Source of the DNA: Paraphaeosphaeria minitans
Taxonomy: Eukaryota; Ascomycota; Dothideomycetes; Pleosporales; Didymosphaeriaceae
DNA: 64,000 nucleotides
Assembly: GCA_015832175.1 (NCBI GenBank)
Contig: WJXW01000005.1
Location: 1,612,001 to 1,676,000 of the forward strand
Reading direction: 5' to 3'
Positions 43,487 to 55,989 of this stretch are shown piece by piece (within the stretch, counting starts at the first letter, position 1; every line of letters starts with the position of its first letter). A program made the translations under genes and the position numbers. The notes beneath the pieces are model-generated. The model was not told the origin of the DNA and made no database searches. It saw only the letters and a program-made list of their open reading frames with translations.

Positions 43487-44610
43487 TATATAAGCCCTTT
43501 ACTAGCGCTTAATCTTCTCTCTTTAATCTTTTACTTTTAACGCTTTAACCTCCTATTTAATTTAAGCCTACTAGTTTAAGCCTTTAAATTCTACTACTTT
43601 ATAGTAGGTTATTTTCTTCTAATTATTGCCTTACGCTCTTTCTATTATTTAGAGCTTTACTAACTCTTTTAGATATCTAATAACCTAGCTAAAGCACGCA
43701 TAGTAAAGGCTATAAAAGCTACTAAATAAAGCTCCTAATTCTTCTACTAAAATCCTTCTACTTTACTAGCTCCTTTTACCCTAGCTCTAGGTCTCTAGTA
43801 ATTACTTAGTGTTCTTAGATAAGTAAGCTGCTTAGGCTGCTTAAAGGGAGCTCTAGTAGGAAAAAGTAATAGACACTGCTATAATAACGCTTTAAGCTTA
43901 AGTAGGCGCTACTATACTTATTTTACTTACTTTTACACTACTATATATAGAGTTATTCTATCGCTTTAGCTAATTTTGCTAATTATTTCTATAGCTAGCT
44001 GTATATTTAGACTCTAGCTATAGATTTTATCCACTATTAACTATTAAAGGGTGCTAATATAAGCTTTTATTCTAAAATTTATTCTAAGTTTAGCTAATAC
44101 TTTTCGTAGAAGAGGCTAATTACTAAGCTATATAAAAGGGTTAAAGTAGCCTTATAAGCTTTTCTTTTTACTAGTAGTTAGAAGGAGTAAGCTTAGTACG
44201 CAGCTACTATCCTACTCCTTCCCTCCTAGCTAATTTTTAGTAGAGGATAAGGTAATTACCCTCCTACTCTATCTATTAAGGAGCAGCGCGGTCGCAGCTA
44301 ATACCTTAAATAAAATAGCTAAATAAGCGGCCTATTAGCTCTAAAGTAAAGTAAAAGCTAGGTAAGTGCTTTTTCTCTTACTAATTAAAAGAGAGAAGGC
44401 TAGAGTAAGCTATTACCTACTACTAATTAAAAGAGAGGTAGAAGAGGTAGATAGGGTAAGGAATTACCTGCTATAGAGAGGAGGAGAGAAGGAGGATAGA
44501 GAGAATCTTCTACTACTAATTATAGGGGAGATTCTCGCACCCCTATAATTAAGTAGAGGAGGAAGAGGGTCTATATACTTATAAATAAGCTCTTTAATCT
44601 CCTCTTTCTC
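43487..44610 (+). pseudogene. Candidate antisense ORF in the 3' region of Copia-2
   Basis: Second copy of the arrangement at 29772-30890: TATATAA at 43487-43493, a CT-rich leader, and a frame from about 43640 to 44550. Changes relative to Copia-1 are mostly transitions, so the pair does not by itself prove coding selection. Function is unknown. Confidence 0.33.
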
Positions 44611-44849
44611 TAATCCCTATTCTTCCTCTAATTTTTTCTTTCTTTTCTTTTTCTTTTCTTATTTCCTAGCTCTAAATTAATAATTCTAGGTAGTTAATAG
44701 ATTAATTCTTTACTTACCTACTCTTATTTTATAATTATTATGCTTATATTTTATAGATTTAATAGCCTTTTAAATCTATTAAACTACTAATAAGTAAGAG
44801 CCTTTATAAGGCTATCTACTAGCATTTCGCTAGTTAGAAGATATTCTAC

Positions 44850-47800
44850 TTAAAATAATCCTTTTATATACTTTTACTATAACTACATATTCTAAATATT
44901 TACATAGCGTAGTTAAGTAGTAATTCTTTTGTTCTTTCTAATTACTAAATAAATAGTTTAAAGATTGTTATAATAGACCTTTTATAAAAGTCTTAGATCT
45001 AGAGTAAGCTTAGTAAAGAATTTCTTAATTACTATAGCTTTTTTACTTATATGTTTAAGCGCTAGAAGCTTTACTTCTATTATTAAAGTAGTAATTATGT
45101 TCTGTTAAGCTACTTTTTATAGGATAGCTCCTCTAAATAATAGGATAATATATCTATAGGAAGATCGCCGTGATATTAGATTATTAGTAAATAAGGCATC
45201 TTTATATATTAGTAGATTTGGTCTATTATAGCCTCTAAAGACTATAGCCTGCTATCTAGTTTAATAGAGGTAAAGGATTATATAATTAATAGCAGTAAAG
45301 TGTTCTTTGCTTAGATTTATTAGAAAGTGTAATAGCTTTAACACTATAAAGGCTATATCTAGGCGTAGCATAATTACTATATAGAGAGCTAATTCTATCT
45401 TTTCTTAAAAGAGCTTTATTTCTTAAGGAGTGGCTTCTCCTATACTTAGAACAAGATCTTCTGCTAATAGAAGTGTAGTAAGGAAGCTCCTAGAGTTTAA
45501 AAGGTTAAACTTTTTTGTGATTTTATTAATGTAGGTATTATAGACTAGAGAAATTAATCTTGCTTCTCTATCCCTAATTACTTAAACACCTAGGAACTAC
45601 TCTACTAGTTTTTTTAATTTAATCTTATATTTGTTCGCGATTTTCTTTTAAAAATCTAGGGCTTCTTTCTCTTTACTTTTGTGATAGAGAAGAAGAATGT
45701 TGTTAACATAAAATAGAATAATAATACTTTAATTACTGTTAAAGAAAAGGCATAGCTCTTCTAGCGAAGCTAAGAGTCTATAAGATTAAAGTAATCTTGT
45801 AAATTTCTTATACTAAAGAAGTAGTGAATCTCTTAAGCTATATAAAGCTTAATTTAATCTTATACACTTTCCTAGCTTTTTAAAACTATTAGGTAATTTA
45901 TAAGTTACTAGATTAGCGGCTGTAATAAGAGTATTTAGAAACGCTCCTACTATATTAAATTATAAGATTTCTAGATTGAATTCTGCTGCCAGAGCTATAG
46001 CTAATTAAAAAGATCTTACTGCTAGGGTAGTAGTATAGGTAGAGTAGAGAGTATTCTTTTTCTAAAGATTTTTTTTTATAACGATTTGAGCTTTGCACTT
46101 TTTAAAGTATTTATTTTAATTAAACTTATAGGTAAAGACCTACTTTAAAGGGAGTAGTCGCTCTAACACCTCTAATTATTTAATCTCTATTTAGGTACCT
46201 TTATCTTGCAAAGTTGAGATCTCTTTACGAGCGGTAAGGAGGAATAGCTTTCTATATAGATAATTATAAACGTGTTTCTATAGGGTTAGCTCTAGTGTAA
46301 GCTTATTTCTGTAAGTCTAAGCTACATAAAACACTCTAGGCGCCTTTCTAAGCATAGAAGTAAATACTATCGCATTTAGTGTAATATATTCTTCTTACTT
46401 AGACTAGGCCTCTACTACTTTTAGTATAAACGTGTGCTCTAATATTACATTAAGATTACTTTAAAGATAATTAGCGATTAGTATATAAGCACCTAGCTTC
46501 TACCTACCCTCTAGCTAATTGTCCTAATTATTTTGCTTCCTTAATCTTTATAATAGTAGATAGTAATTTATTAGTTAGTTAATTTCTAGTGCTTTACTAT
46601 AATTTCGCCTACTTATTCTACTTACCTTTAGATAGATCTGCCTTCGCCTTTAGTGCGCTAGCAAGTTATCTACTTTATCTAGCGTAATTAAGTTATCTGC
46701 GCTAGGTTAATTAGTAACCTAATTAGTTTCTACTAATAAATAAGGTATTAAATCCCTAGATTCTAGTAGGCTAGCTCTCTTAGTAGTGTTTTAGTAGCTA
46801 CTAGATATCTTTTAATCGCTTAATAGATTACCCCTAAAATCACCTAGCTCTAGTGTCTAATTAGAGGTTATAAGTCCTATACTTCTTTTCCTACTTAAGC
46901 AAATTCTTAGCTACTAGCTAGCTAAGCCTATAGCTTACTTAGTAGTAGGTACTTTAAGTTCCTAATTATTTAGCTAGCCTACTTCACTTTTAATCACTTA
47001 AGGGTTACCTATAGGTCTAGTAGCAGTTCTTATATACTTATTTATTTTAGGAAGAATATTAAGCGCGTTTTTATATACTTCTTCTAGATTGTTTAGCTCT
47101 TCTTCTTAAAGACTTTCTACTATTTTTAACGCTTTTATCTTTAGAATAGATTATTCCTCTAATCCTTTATAGAATAAGGACTTATTAAACCTTACGTTTT
47201 ATGTAGTAATTACCTAATTAAGCTAGAGAATCTATATTTAGTAGAAATTAGAAGCTTTATAGCCTACTAGGCATCTAATATAGCCCTTAGGATTTACTTT
47301 AAATCCTTTTCTATCTTGCCTAGCTGTACGCTTCTAATCTAAAGGGTAAGCTTAGTAGCTATAGGCGTAGACAGCACTCTAGTTTAGATAAAGATTAGCT
47401 GTCCTATATTATATTTTTACTAGTTTAAAATAACGAAAATATTGTCTAAACTAAGCATCTAACGTTTTATTAGGTGATTAATAGCCTAATACTAGGCTAG
47501 GAATTATTCCTTAGAGCTAGTATGCCGCTTATATAATCTTTGGCTAGAGATTTAATAGCAGATTTGCGCTTATTTACATTTTAATTACTTTTGTTATAAG
47601 CTCCTAGCCTACTTTTTCTACAGCGCTATTAGGCTTATATGTATAGGGTAGTAGTCTACTAATTATTATCCCTTCCTAATTAGCCTAAAATTCGTACTAG
47701 GATTTCCCTCTCTATAGAAGTGTTGCTGTATTATTGTCCTAGTAGATTTTTGTGATTTAAAGCTTATATTTTGTATTAATAAGAGCTAAGAAATCCTACT

Positions 47801-48757
47801 ACACTCTTATTATTTTAGAAAGCGTCTTTATTCTAAGATTAAAAACGTAAAGTTTCTTACTAAAATCTTCTTTAATTAGTAAAACCTAGTTTTCTCTATT
47901 TTAAGTAGTAGGCCTATTAAATAGATCCTAGGATAATAAGTAAAATAGCCTAGGTAATTATTCTCTAGGTCTTCTAGAGATTACCTAAGTTATATATATA
48001 GTAACATAGTGCTTATAATCTTTTCTTAACATTCTAGTGATTTTTACACCTTAGGCTGCAGTTACTAGAGCTTATAAGGCTCTACTTCCTATATAGCCTA
48101 CTTAAAGGTGCTAGAGGTTCTTAGAATCTAATCTCTTAATATTAACCTAGGATAATCCTTTAGTAGTTACACTTATAATAGTTAGATAAGAGCAAATTAG
48201 CTTATATTATAGAAAAGTAAGGTTATACTCGTATCTTAGGTCTATTAAAATAACGCTTTATTCTAGGCTTCTAATTCTAAAAGTATAATCTAAACTAAAG
48301 TACTAAATTTTTGCTTTCTTTAAAAGAGCTTCTAATATAATATTTACATAAAAGCCTTCTACTACTCTTACTCCTTAGAGTAGTAGATTTTCTATAAATC
48401 TCCTATTTTTCCTATGCAAAGCGTTCTTAATTAGTCTATTACTAATTCCTAAGATTAGGAGGCTTTATGTACCTGCCTCTACACTCTTATTTAATAATTA
48501 AAACGTCCTAGGAACAAGTCTTTTATAATTATTAACTAGGTAAACTGCTACAGCACTGTCTAGTATTATATATTCTAACAGAGGATAAGCGTTAGAATAT
48601 AGAGTAGAGTAGACACCTAATGCTCTATTGTCTATAGGCAGATTAAATAGGTTTAGTAGAGTAGTAGTAATACTACTAGAATACTTAATAGTCTTAGTAG
48701 AGGATTGTTTCTTATTCTATCCTGCCTTTGTGATCGTATTATAAAGGTTTAACCACT
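44850..48757 (-). pseudogene. Copia-2 pol remnant (protease to RNase H)
   Basis: Minus-strand domains as in Copia-1: integrase at about 48150-47400, RT at about 46300-45450, RNase H at about 45250-44900. The region of the RT box (about 45700) reads as Asn-rich, as in Copia-1. The frame is interrupted by many TAA/TAG codons and is cut at its gag side by the Gypsy-H LTR. Confidence 0.8.
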
Positions 48758-49169
48758 TGTTAAATCCAAGAGGGTAGCTAGTCCTAAAGGGTTAAGGTTA
48801 GTTCTCAGGTAGGAGTACTTATAGAAGGTGAAAGGTCTTTGTTAATACAATAGTATCTTGCGAAGTGTAATAAGTTAATAATTTAGTCTACTAGAATCTA
48901 AATAATAGATTAATAAATAGATTAAATATAAGTATAGAGAGCCTATCTTTACGTTCCTATATACTAAGGCTACTCCGCTACTTAGTGCCACTAAGTAACT
49001 AAGCACCTTACATAACCTATTCTACTACTTAGTGCCGCTAAGTAACTAAGCACATTACGTAACCTAATCTAAGTTACTTAGCGTCTCTTTATTACATTTG
49101 TAACCCTATTATTGCTTTATTACACCTTTATAAGCGCCTAAGTCTTACGTTATTATCTAGTACGTAACA
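48758..49169 (-). repeat. 3' LTR of Gypsy-H (C-type)
   Basis: 412 bp, TGTTAAATCC...GTACGTAACA, the same length as the LTRs at 14774 and 20537. It contains two 50-60 bp units of CTACTTAGTGCC(A/G)CTAAGTAACTAAG palindromes and is followed by TTATCCCCTCCCTTTC. Confidence 0.88.
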
Positions 49170-49206
49170 TTATCCCCTCCCTTTCTATTCTTTGTTCTAA
49201 AGAATT

Positions 49207-49725
49207 ATACCTGCTAACTATAATTCTATAAAGCGTTATTACAGCCTTATTTCTACTATTAAAAACTATAGAGTAGTTATAGTGTTAAAGTGCTCCTTCT
49301 ATAAGTTGTATTCCTATATTTATAAAGTCTATATTAGCTTAGGGAAGTGTAGTAAGTATTAGAAATAAGACTTAAAGTGTAATATAGCTATTACTAGGAA
49401 TAAGTTCTTACAGTTAATTACTAAGAAGAAAAAATTAGAGGCGCGAATATTAGAGGCGTAAAAAGAATAGAACGCAGTATTTAAAGCCCTATATATAGTG
49501 TATATAAAAGAGGATTAGTTATTAAAATAATTAGCGTAGAATAAAAAGTGTACTAGTAAAGTTATTGCAGTAGAAAGTGCTGCGCTAATAGAGTTAGAGT
49601 TAGAGAAGAACCTAGCCTATCCTACTTAGCCTACTAGTCTAGCTAAACTTAGCACGTCTATATAGTCTATAATAGATAACCTGCCTCTAAAGTTCTAGGA
49701 CAATTCCTTAGTGTTACTGTCTTAG
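49207..49725 (+). pseudogene. Antisense Cys-rich coiled-coil ORF, C-type copy 3
   Basis: Same frame as 20986-21498, 172 codons. The start ATG is now ATA (RIP). Retained features: LKCSFYKLYS, LGKCSKYQKQDLKCN, the Lys/Glu helix (KKKKLEARILEAQKEQ) and the C-terminal LPLKFQDNS. Differences from the EF copy include conservative replacements and a two-codon length difference before the Pro/Thr tail, that is, in frame. Confidence 0.5.
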
Positions 49726-49739
49726 GTAAGTCTATTAAT

Positions 49740-50159
49740 AGAATTCTTTAATCTTTTATAAATAGTTTCCTAGGTAGTTCTTTAGTTCCTAAGTGTTTTT
49801 ACTGTGTAGGTAACCTTTCTACTTAATAAAATACGCGTTGTTATACTAATTATATTCTAGAATTCTTTTAACCTTAAATTCGTTTTCTTCCTTAGTCTAG
49901 TAGTAGAAGGTGGTTTTAACTAGTGTATTAGGGTCTACTAGTTCTAGTAGTAATACGTAGAATACTAGGTGTATTTTTGCATCTGGCAGTAGTTCTAACT
50001 TATAGTTTACTAGTAATATTTACTTAGAAATGTAAAATAGTCTAACCTTAATATAATTTAGTTTTTTATATTTCTTCTTCTAAGTTCGAAGGTTCTTTGT
50101 AAGTAGATATACTTTATCCCCCTTTTTTAGCTAAAGTGCCATTTTTCGTTTTTAGTTTT
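49740..50159 (-). pseudogene. Gypsy-H chromodomain and integrase C-terminus remnant
   Basis: Aligns with 21530-21940 of Gypsy-EF; split by element I and resumed at 53321-53865. Confidence 0.7.
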
Positions 50160-50471
50160 TGTTGGTTTGGCTTAATCTGTAATTAAGCATTTGAGGGTTA
50201 ATAGTATACTATCGTGCAAAGGGTGAGAAGTAGGTTTAATTAATTACGTCTTGTCTATTGTATAAAGGGGCACTAAGGGCTTTATAAAGTCTCTGCCTCT
50301 TAGCGCTAATCTAAGCAGGGGGTCCTTATATAGGTCCCTATAGGTAGGCAAGGCCTTATAAAGTCTCTGCCTCTTAGCGCTAACCTAAGTAGTGGGTCCT
50401 TGTGCGGGTCCCTATAGGTAGGCAGGCCCCTATTTTACTTAGTGCTATTTGTACGATAAACTGTACAGACA
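50160..50471 (-). repeat. 3' LTR of element I with internal 74-bp duplication
   Basis: Holds two 74-bp units (about 50277-50429) with TTATAAAGTCTCTGCCTCTTAGCGCT and GGTCCCTATAGGTAGGCA blocks. The identical arrangement occurs in the other LTR. Confidence 0.88.
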
Positions 50472-50739
50472 CTAGCAACTTTTCTTTTGTGCGATGGCTT
50501 ATATCTATTATACGCTTTCTCTTTCCTATCCTTCTCTATCTATATAGTTAGCCTTCCCCTATTAGAACAGGTTATAAGGTAGGTGCAGTATTACTGTGCG
50601 GTAGAGGTCCTATTTGCACCTACTCTTGTGTAAATAGGTAGTAATAGCTAACCTGCTTAGTTCTTACCCTACCCTTTTGTATAGTAGTAGAGTTGTATTA
50701 CGCGATAAGGCTCTTTCTAGGCATGTGTCCTATACGTAA

Positions 50740-52556
50740 ATAGAAGGTGGGGTGTTAAGCAATGCAATGCTTGGCGCTAGGTTTTAGTAAGTAGGTATAG
50801 AAGGATCGCTCCTAGTCGTGTGATAAAGGTATATAGTAGAAGTAAGGTATAAAGTAGCCTTCTATACTTCTTCTTTATTACTCTATTAGTCTTATTTATC
50901 TTCCTTCTCTTTTGTGCAATAGTCTTCTTCCTCTAGCTCTCCTTTAAAGTTAAGGATATATACTTATACATCTATAGTAGAGGGTTTATATTTGTAGAAG
51001 TTGGCGTATAATAATATGTATTACCTTCTAGCTCACTAGGTATCCTTTAGTAGATAGTTAGTGGACTAGCATCTTTCTTTATAGTATATAAAGTATTTCT
51101 ACTTTATGTAAGAGCTTAAACTTCTAAAGTTACCTCTTCCTTTTAGTCTAAAGGTTAATCTGCCTCTAGAGGGGCTAGATCCTCCTATGCGATTAGGATT
51201 ATTATATTGTTAATTAGTGTAGTATACCTCTTTACTATCTTAGAGGAACTATAACTTCTTCTTGTCTTTAGTAACTTAGAGTAATGTATAAAGATCGCTA
51301 AGTAAGCCTTCTACTATATTTTTAGGGTTAAATATAGCTTATTTAAAGTTAGGATAGCTACAGTATGCTCGTATAATAGTAGTGTGTAGTTATAGTTTAC
51401 TACTAAAGCTTTGTCTAAGAGCCCTTTAGGCTAAGGTAAGCTTGTTAATTATTACTTCTAGGGCCTTATGTAATATAGTAGCTAGATTATCCCTTTTATA
51501 GCGTTTAAAAGTAAGAGTGGTCTAGTCTATCTAGTACTAATTGTGATTAACACTAGTGTTAAAGTGCCTATTTAGTCTATCGTATAATTTATCCTATAGA
51601 AGTCCTAGTCTAATATTGTGTAGGTAGTAGGTACTCGCACGATTAGAAAGGATTCCTAGAAAGATGTTTATATACTAGTCCTGTAGTATGCCTAGCCTAT
51701 AGTATAGTTCTTTAAAGACTTTTACCTTATCTACTAGGATGTTATACAGCCTACTAGTGTAGTTATTCTCTTTACTTTAAGCCTTTTAAAAGAGAATAAT
51801 CTTATCTAGCTAGATATAAGCATAATCTCCTGGTTGTTAAGGAGACTAAGAGTGTTTAGCCTCTTCGTACAATATAGTTTGTTAGGTAAAAGCAGTTTAG
51901 GTTTTAGGCTACTGCTACTAGTGTAGCTCCACATATAGTGTTTCTGTCCTTACATGTATAGGGATAGGCCTTAGCTGTGCTTTATGTGTATATATATTGC
52001 CTACAGATAGTGTAGGTTGCATTATTAGAATTGTGCGAAGTAGTTTGGGTTGTAGTTGCAGAGTTATCGTGTGAAGGGTCTATAGCTTATAGTTAAGCTG
52101 TGATAGTTTAAAGAGTTTCTTTGTATAGGTGTTCTTTATTATAGAATTAGTAGTAATAAAGCCTTTTTTTATAAGAAAAGTAATAAGCTCTCTTCTTACT
52201 GTATAACTAATTTTATTAAAGGTTCTCTCCTTTTAGTTATTAAAATCTTTAGTAAAAGAAGAGATTACCTCTTTACTTTTAAGACTGCTCGCGCGATATT
52301 ACGCAATTATGTATACTATATAAGTGTTTAGCTATTTTAGAGAAGGGGGTGGGTGCCTGTGTAGATCTATTCTGTCTACCTAGTACTTTTGTGCAATCTC
52401 TCCTCTTAAGGTGATGGCCTTAATGTTTGTTGCTTCCTCTACTTATTAAAGCTATATTGCTTTGGCTTTGTCTTTCTGCTAAGGAGGCAGTATTAATTGT
52501 TACGCGACGTCTTTAGGTTATAGTTCCTCTAAGAAGTCTTCTAGTCTTGAGGCCAT
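50740..52556 (-). pseudogene. Gag-like protein of element I
   Basis: From an ATG at 52556 (MASRLEDFLEEL) the frame runs to about 50740, reading RIP stops as Gln/Trp, though I could not confirm one unbroken frame across 52000-52150. Mid-part features include DYAYIQLDKI, SRLYNILVDKVKVFKEL, YRLGILQDQYINIFLG and NRHFNTSVNHNQYQ, a pattern I know from gag-like proteins of ascomycete LTR elements. A zinc-knuckle trace lies at about 51040-51100: KYFIYYKERC.STNY, where two Tyr fit former Cys and TAG fits former Trp (C-x2-C-x4-C-W-S-T-x-H). Gag packages RNA into particles; without pol the element would depend on enzymes from another element. Confidence 0.65.
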
Positions 52557-52690
52557 ATTGTTGTTGTCTTTCTTAGTTGTACGACGTGTCTACGTTTAGT
52601 TGTTGCTGGTTTAATTGTGCAATATGTTTGCGTTTGGTTGTTACTAGTTTAATTATGCAACGTGTTTTTTAGGGTTGTGAATGTGCTTAC

Positions 52691-52920
52691 TATCTCCTTT
52701 CTTTTCTGTAGAATAGCTTAGACTAGATCATGCGATTCTTTATAGATATGCGCGCTTTGTTTCTGCTTATTGTACAATCTGAAATTTAATCTCTAGTAAA
52801 GGTATTATCTCCTTTCTTTTCTGTAGAATAGCTTAGACTAGATTATGCGACTCTTTATAGATGTGCGCGCTTTGTTTCTGCTTATTGTATAATCTGAAAT
52901 TTAATCTCTAGTAAAGGTAA
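52691..52920. repeat. Two tandem 115-bp units in the 5' leader of element I
   Basis: TATCTCCTTTCTTTTCTG...CTCTAGTAAAGG is present twice with a 115-bp offset and a few transitions. It lies between the 5' LTR and the gag start, the place where packaging signals usually sit. Confidence 0.85.
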
Positions 52921-53008
52921 TAATATAGAGTCTATATATCTAGCTTATAGGGCGCTCTGTCTTTAGACCTTACTAGTTTGCAGTTAATTAGAATTAACTA
53001 CTAATTAG

Positions 53009-53320
53009 TGTTGGTTTGGCTTAATCTGTAATTAAGTATTTAAGGGTTAATAGTATACTATTATGTAAAGGGTAAGAAGTAGGTTTAATTGATTACGTCT
53101 TGTCTATTGTACAAAAGGGCACTGAGGGCTTTATGAAGTCTCTGCCTCTTAGCGCTAACCTAAGCAGGGGGTCCTTGTGTAGGTCCCCATAGGTAGGCAA
53201 GGCCTTATAAAGTCTCTGCCTCTTAGCGCTGACCTAAGTAGTGGGTCCTTGTGCGGGTCCCTATAGGTAGGCAGGCCCCTATTTTACTTAGTACTATTTG
53301 TACGATAAACTGTACGGACA
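53009..53320 (-). repeat. 5' LTR of element I
   Basis: 312 bp, TGTTGGTTTGG...GTACGGACA; nearly identical to the LTR at 50160 and followed by TSD GTTTT. Confidence 0.9.
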
Positions 53321-53865
53321 GTTTTAATATAAAATTAATTGCTACTAAGCTTTCTTAAGATTCTTTTAGAGTTGTTAGTGTATTTTTTTTATATTTTCTA
53401 TTATATCTATAGCTTCTTTTGCTTTAATTGTCGTAGGAAATTATTAATTAAAGAGATGTAGGTGTCTTCTATAGTTTATATAGAACAGTGTATATCCTAA
53501 TACTGCTAATACTTTATTATTATAGGCCAACTATACTATAGGTAGTAATAAAACCTAGTTATTCTTCTAACTATTATAGTAGATGCGTAGGTACGTTTTT
53601 ATAGTTTAGTTCGTACGTTCTATCTATCTATCTGTTTATAGATAGTAAACTATTAATAGTTTTTATTTTGTTCTAAGTAGTGCCATAAGCGTTGTCTAAT
53701 AATTTAACGTAAAGAGCTTATCTCTATTGCTAATAATTATTTTTAGGATTCTATAGTGTCTAATTAGTCTGTCTAGAATAAAAAAGGTAAGTTCCTTTAC
53801 TATTATTCTCTTAAGGCATAGAATAAGCTTAATATACTTAGTTAGTTAGTAGACTACTACTAGTA
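53321..53865 (-). mobile_element. Gypsy-H, second part (integrase), cut by Gypsy-II copy 2
   Basis: Continues the integrase region in register with Gypsy-G (58360-58900) and EF (21940-22470). It ends in ACTAGTA at 53865, where TGTTATGGGC begins; candidate TSD is TAGTA (53861-53865). The remainder of H should resume to the right of the window. Confidence 0.8.
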
Positions 53866-54466
53866 TGTTATGGGCTAGCCTTAGAGAATGAACAGAACTG
53901 TAAGTGCCAAAATGTAAAGGATGAATTCTAGGTATTAAGTCTCTATAGGGGGGTGTGCCGCTTATAAGAAGAGTTTTCCTTAGTAGGTCTACTTCTTTAA
54001 GGTGGTTCCTTTCCTTAAGATCCTTCTAAAGGCTAGGGCTATGCCCTAGCCTATTATATACTCTAGACCTTACTTAGTTTAAAATATCTTATAGTTACAA
54101 GATAAGCTTTAGAAATTTTAGGAGTGTTGTGCTATAGTAAGGTAGTAGTGTAGAGGCGGCCCTAAGGTAGCCTTAGGGCGAGGGCCTTTATTAGGCAGTT
54201 TGTTTATTTATCTTATTATTATAAGGCGATAGGACAGCGCTTCTACTCTTTCTAATATAATTATTATGTGTTTATTACCTTAGTAGTGTGTTGCTATTAC
54301 AGTCTTTTTGTATTTATATTACTTTACCTTCTTTTTTCCTTTCTCTACTCTTTCTTTCTTATACTAACCCTAACCTACGCCTATTCTAACTTCCTTAACT
54401 ATCTATAACTACCTTTATCCCTGTCTCCTTTTAGCCCTAATCTAGTTCTTCTCCTATTCCTGCGCT

Positions 54467-55985
54467 ATGCGCCTTTATACTTTTATTAGCCTCCTAGCCT
54501 TTTTTTTTAGCGTTCTATTCGCGGCCGCAGCTAATATTAATATTATTAATAACAGCATCTAAGGTAGCGCTGCCTTAGCGGATATCTTTAGTCCTAGTAG
54601 TAGTAGTAGTAATAACTTTTTAGACCTAAACTAGTGCTTTACTAAGCTTAGCTATATATATACTAAGGAGAAGATTAATAACACTAAGGTAGAAGAGATT
54701 CTCTAGAGCCTTAATACACCTACGTAGTAGCCTAATAGTAGTAATTGCTTTTACCCCTTTATAACCTCTAAGAGGCGTGTACTAGCTAATTACTCTAACC
54801 CTATTACTTTTACTTATACTCTAAAGTAGCTCTACGTTGCTAAGAGCGCGGTTTTTTAAAGAGATAGTTTAGATAAAGAGCTAGCTAACCCTAATATAGG
54901 CCTTATATATATTAAATATATTAGGCGCTTAAGGCGGCTTAGGCGCGTAGAGTAAGTCTATAGCCTTATATTCTAGACTATTATTAATGTTTATACAGCT
55001 ATTAACTATTCTAGGGCTACTTCTATAGCACCTACTATTACACTAAGGCTACTTACTAGTATAATTCTGCCCCCTTTACTAATAACCTAGGCCTAAGGTG
55101 GGCTCTACGCCTTTAGATTAAATACGTAGAGTAAGGCTAGGTTAATAGCAATTTATATATCTATAATCCTAGAACGTATAGCACTAACCTCTAGAAGCCT
55201 ATAACTAGAACGCTACCTACTTTTATAGTAAAGTTCTACCGCTTAGCCTAGTAGTATAAGTAGTACCTAAACTTAGCGCTTAAGAATTCCAGCCTAATCT
55301 AGGAGCTAGGCTCCCCTACTATGCCTTTACCTTAGTGTGGTAACAGAACAGTAGTTGCCCCCCCTAGTATAAATATAGCCCTAGTAGCACTTTCGCTCTA
55401 GATAACTCTAGTCTAGCGTAGTAGTAACTATAATTAGAATCTAGTGGCGTTGGCTAATAATATAGTAGGGTAGATAAATAATATAGGAAATTATATTTAG
55501 TAATCTAAGGAGAGTATAGGCTAGTACCTAGATAAAATAACCTAGACCTAAGCGTAAACTACTAACCTACTTACTACTATTACAAAGCAACTTAGAATAG
55601 CTTCTAGCTAACACTACTCTACCCTCCTAGTAGCCCTAGCCTAATAGCGTATACCCTTTAACCTATATTAAGAGCCTTGTAGAGTAACTCTGCCTAAGCC
55701 TTTATTTAGGGCTAGCTTAGTGCACCCTTTTAGGTGCCGCTACTACTAGTGCGAAAAGTAATATAGTTATTATAGCCCTCTTTTATTCCTACTTAGTGTT
55801 ACTTTAGTGCTGCTTTAGTTATAGTAACTCTAGGGCTAATAGCCTTTAGTAGTTTTTAGATAGATAGCGCCTCTACTAGGTTAGTAGAGGAATAAATTCT
55901 TAAATACTTATTATGGCTTCTTTTATAATATTTATGTGTTCTTCTTTATAGGCTAGATAGAACTATTATTGTGCCTATAGTCCCC
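54467..55985 (+). pseudogene. Candidate antisense ORF in the 3' region of Gypsy-II copy 2
   Basis: A CT-rich stretch (about 54310-54465) precedes an ATG at 54467. The frame then runs about 500 codons with TAA/TAG but no TGA, up to the end of the integrase C-terminal region. It begins with a signal-peptide-like segment (MRLYTFISLLAFFFSVLFAA), has a poly-Ser run at the TAG tract, then Leu/Ile/Arg-rich sequence. The opposite strand of the same region is also readable over about 140 codons, so strand and reality are uncertain. Copy 1 covers only the part right of the Ser run. Confidence 0.3.
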
Positions 55986-55989
55986 CTAG

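Larger units (their letters stand above)
42804..48757 (-). mobile_element. Copia-2 LTR retrotransposon, minus strand, right (5') end displaced by Gypsy-H
   Basis: Collinear with Copia-1 from its 3' LTR to the gag/protease boundary (48757 corresponds to about 35040 in Copia-1). It is inserted in Copia-3 and is itself interrupted at 48758 by Gypsy-H. Nearly all differences from Copia-1 are transitions. Gag and 5' LTR must lie beyond the window if the copy is complete. Confidence 0.85.
48758..50159 (-). mobile_element. Gypsy-H (C-type), left part: 3' LTR, antisense ORF, chromodomain, integrase end
   Basis: The 3' LTR is preceded by CCACT (48753-48757), the expected TSD. Internal DNA matches Gypsy-EF to 50159, where element I is inserted; H continues at 53321 after the second copy of GTTTT. 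Confidence 0.85.
50160..53320 (-). mobile_element. Element I: non-autonomous, gag-only LTR retrotransposon (minus strand)
   Basis: 3161 bp with two 312-bp LTRs (50160-50471, 53009-53320; TGTTGGTTTGG...ACAGACA / ACGGACA) and perfect TSDs GTTTT (50155-50159, 53321-53325), inserted into Gypsy-H. The 2.5-kb interior holds one gag-like frame and no sign of RT, integrase or RNase H. It keeps more TpG and CpA than its host element, so it is a younger insertion. Confidence 0.85.

Noticed and set aside
54318..54355. Considered as a host promoter pyrimidine tract of a normal secreted-protein gene
   Set aside because: The following frame has TAA/TAG stops throughout and its distal part is repeated in Gypsy-II copy 1, so it belongs to the element; it could equally be the polypurine-tract complement.
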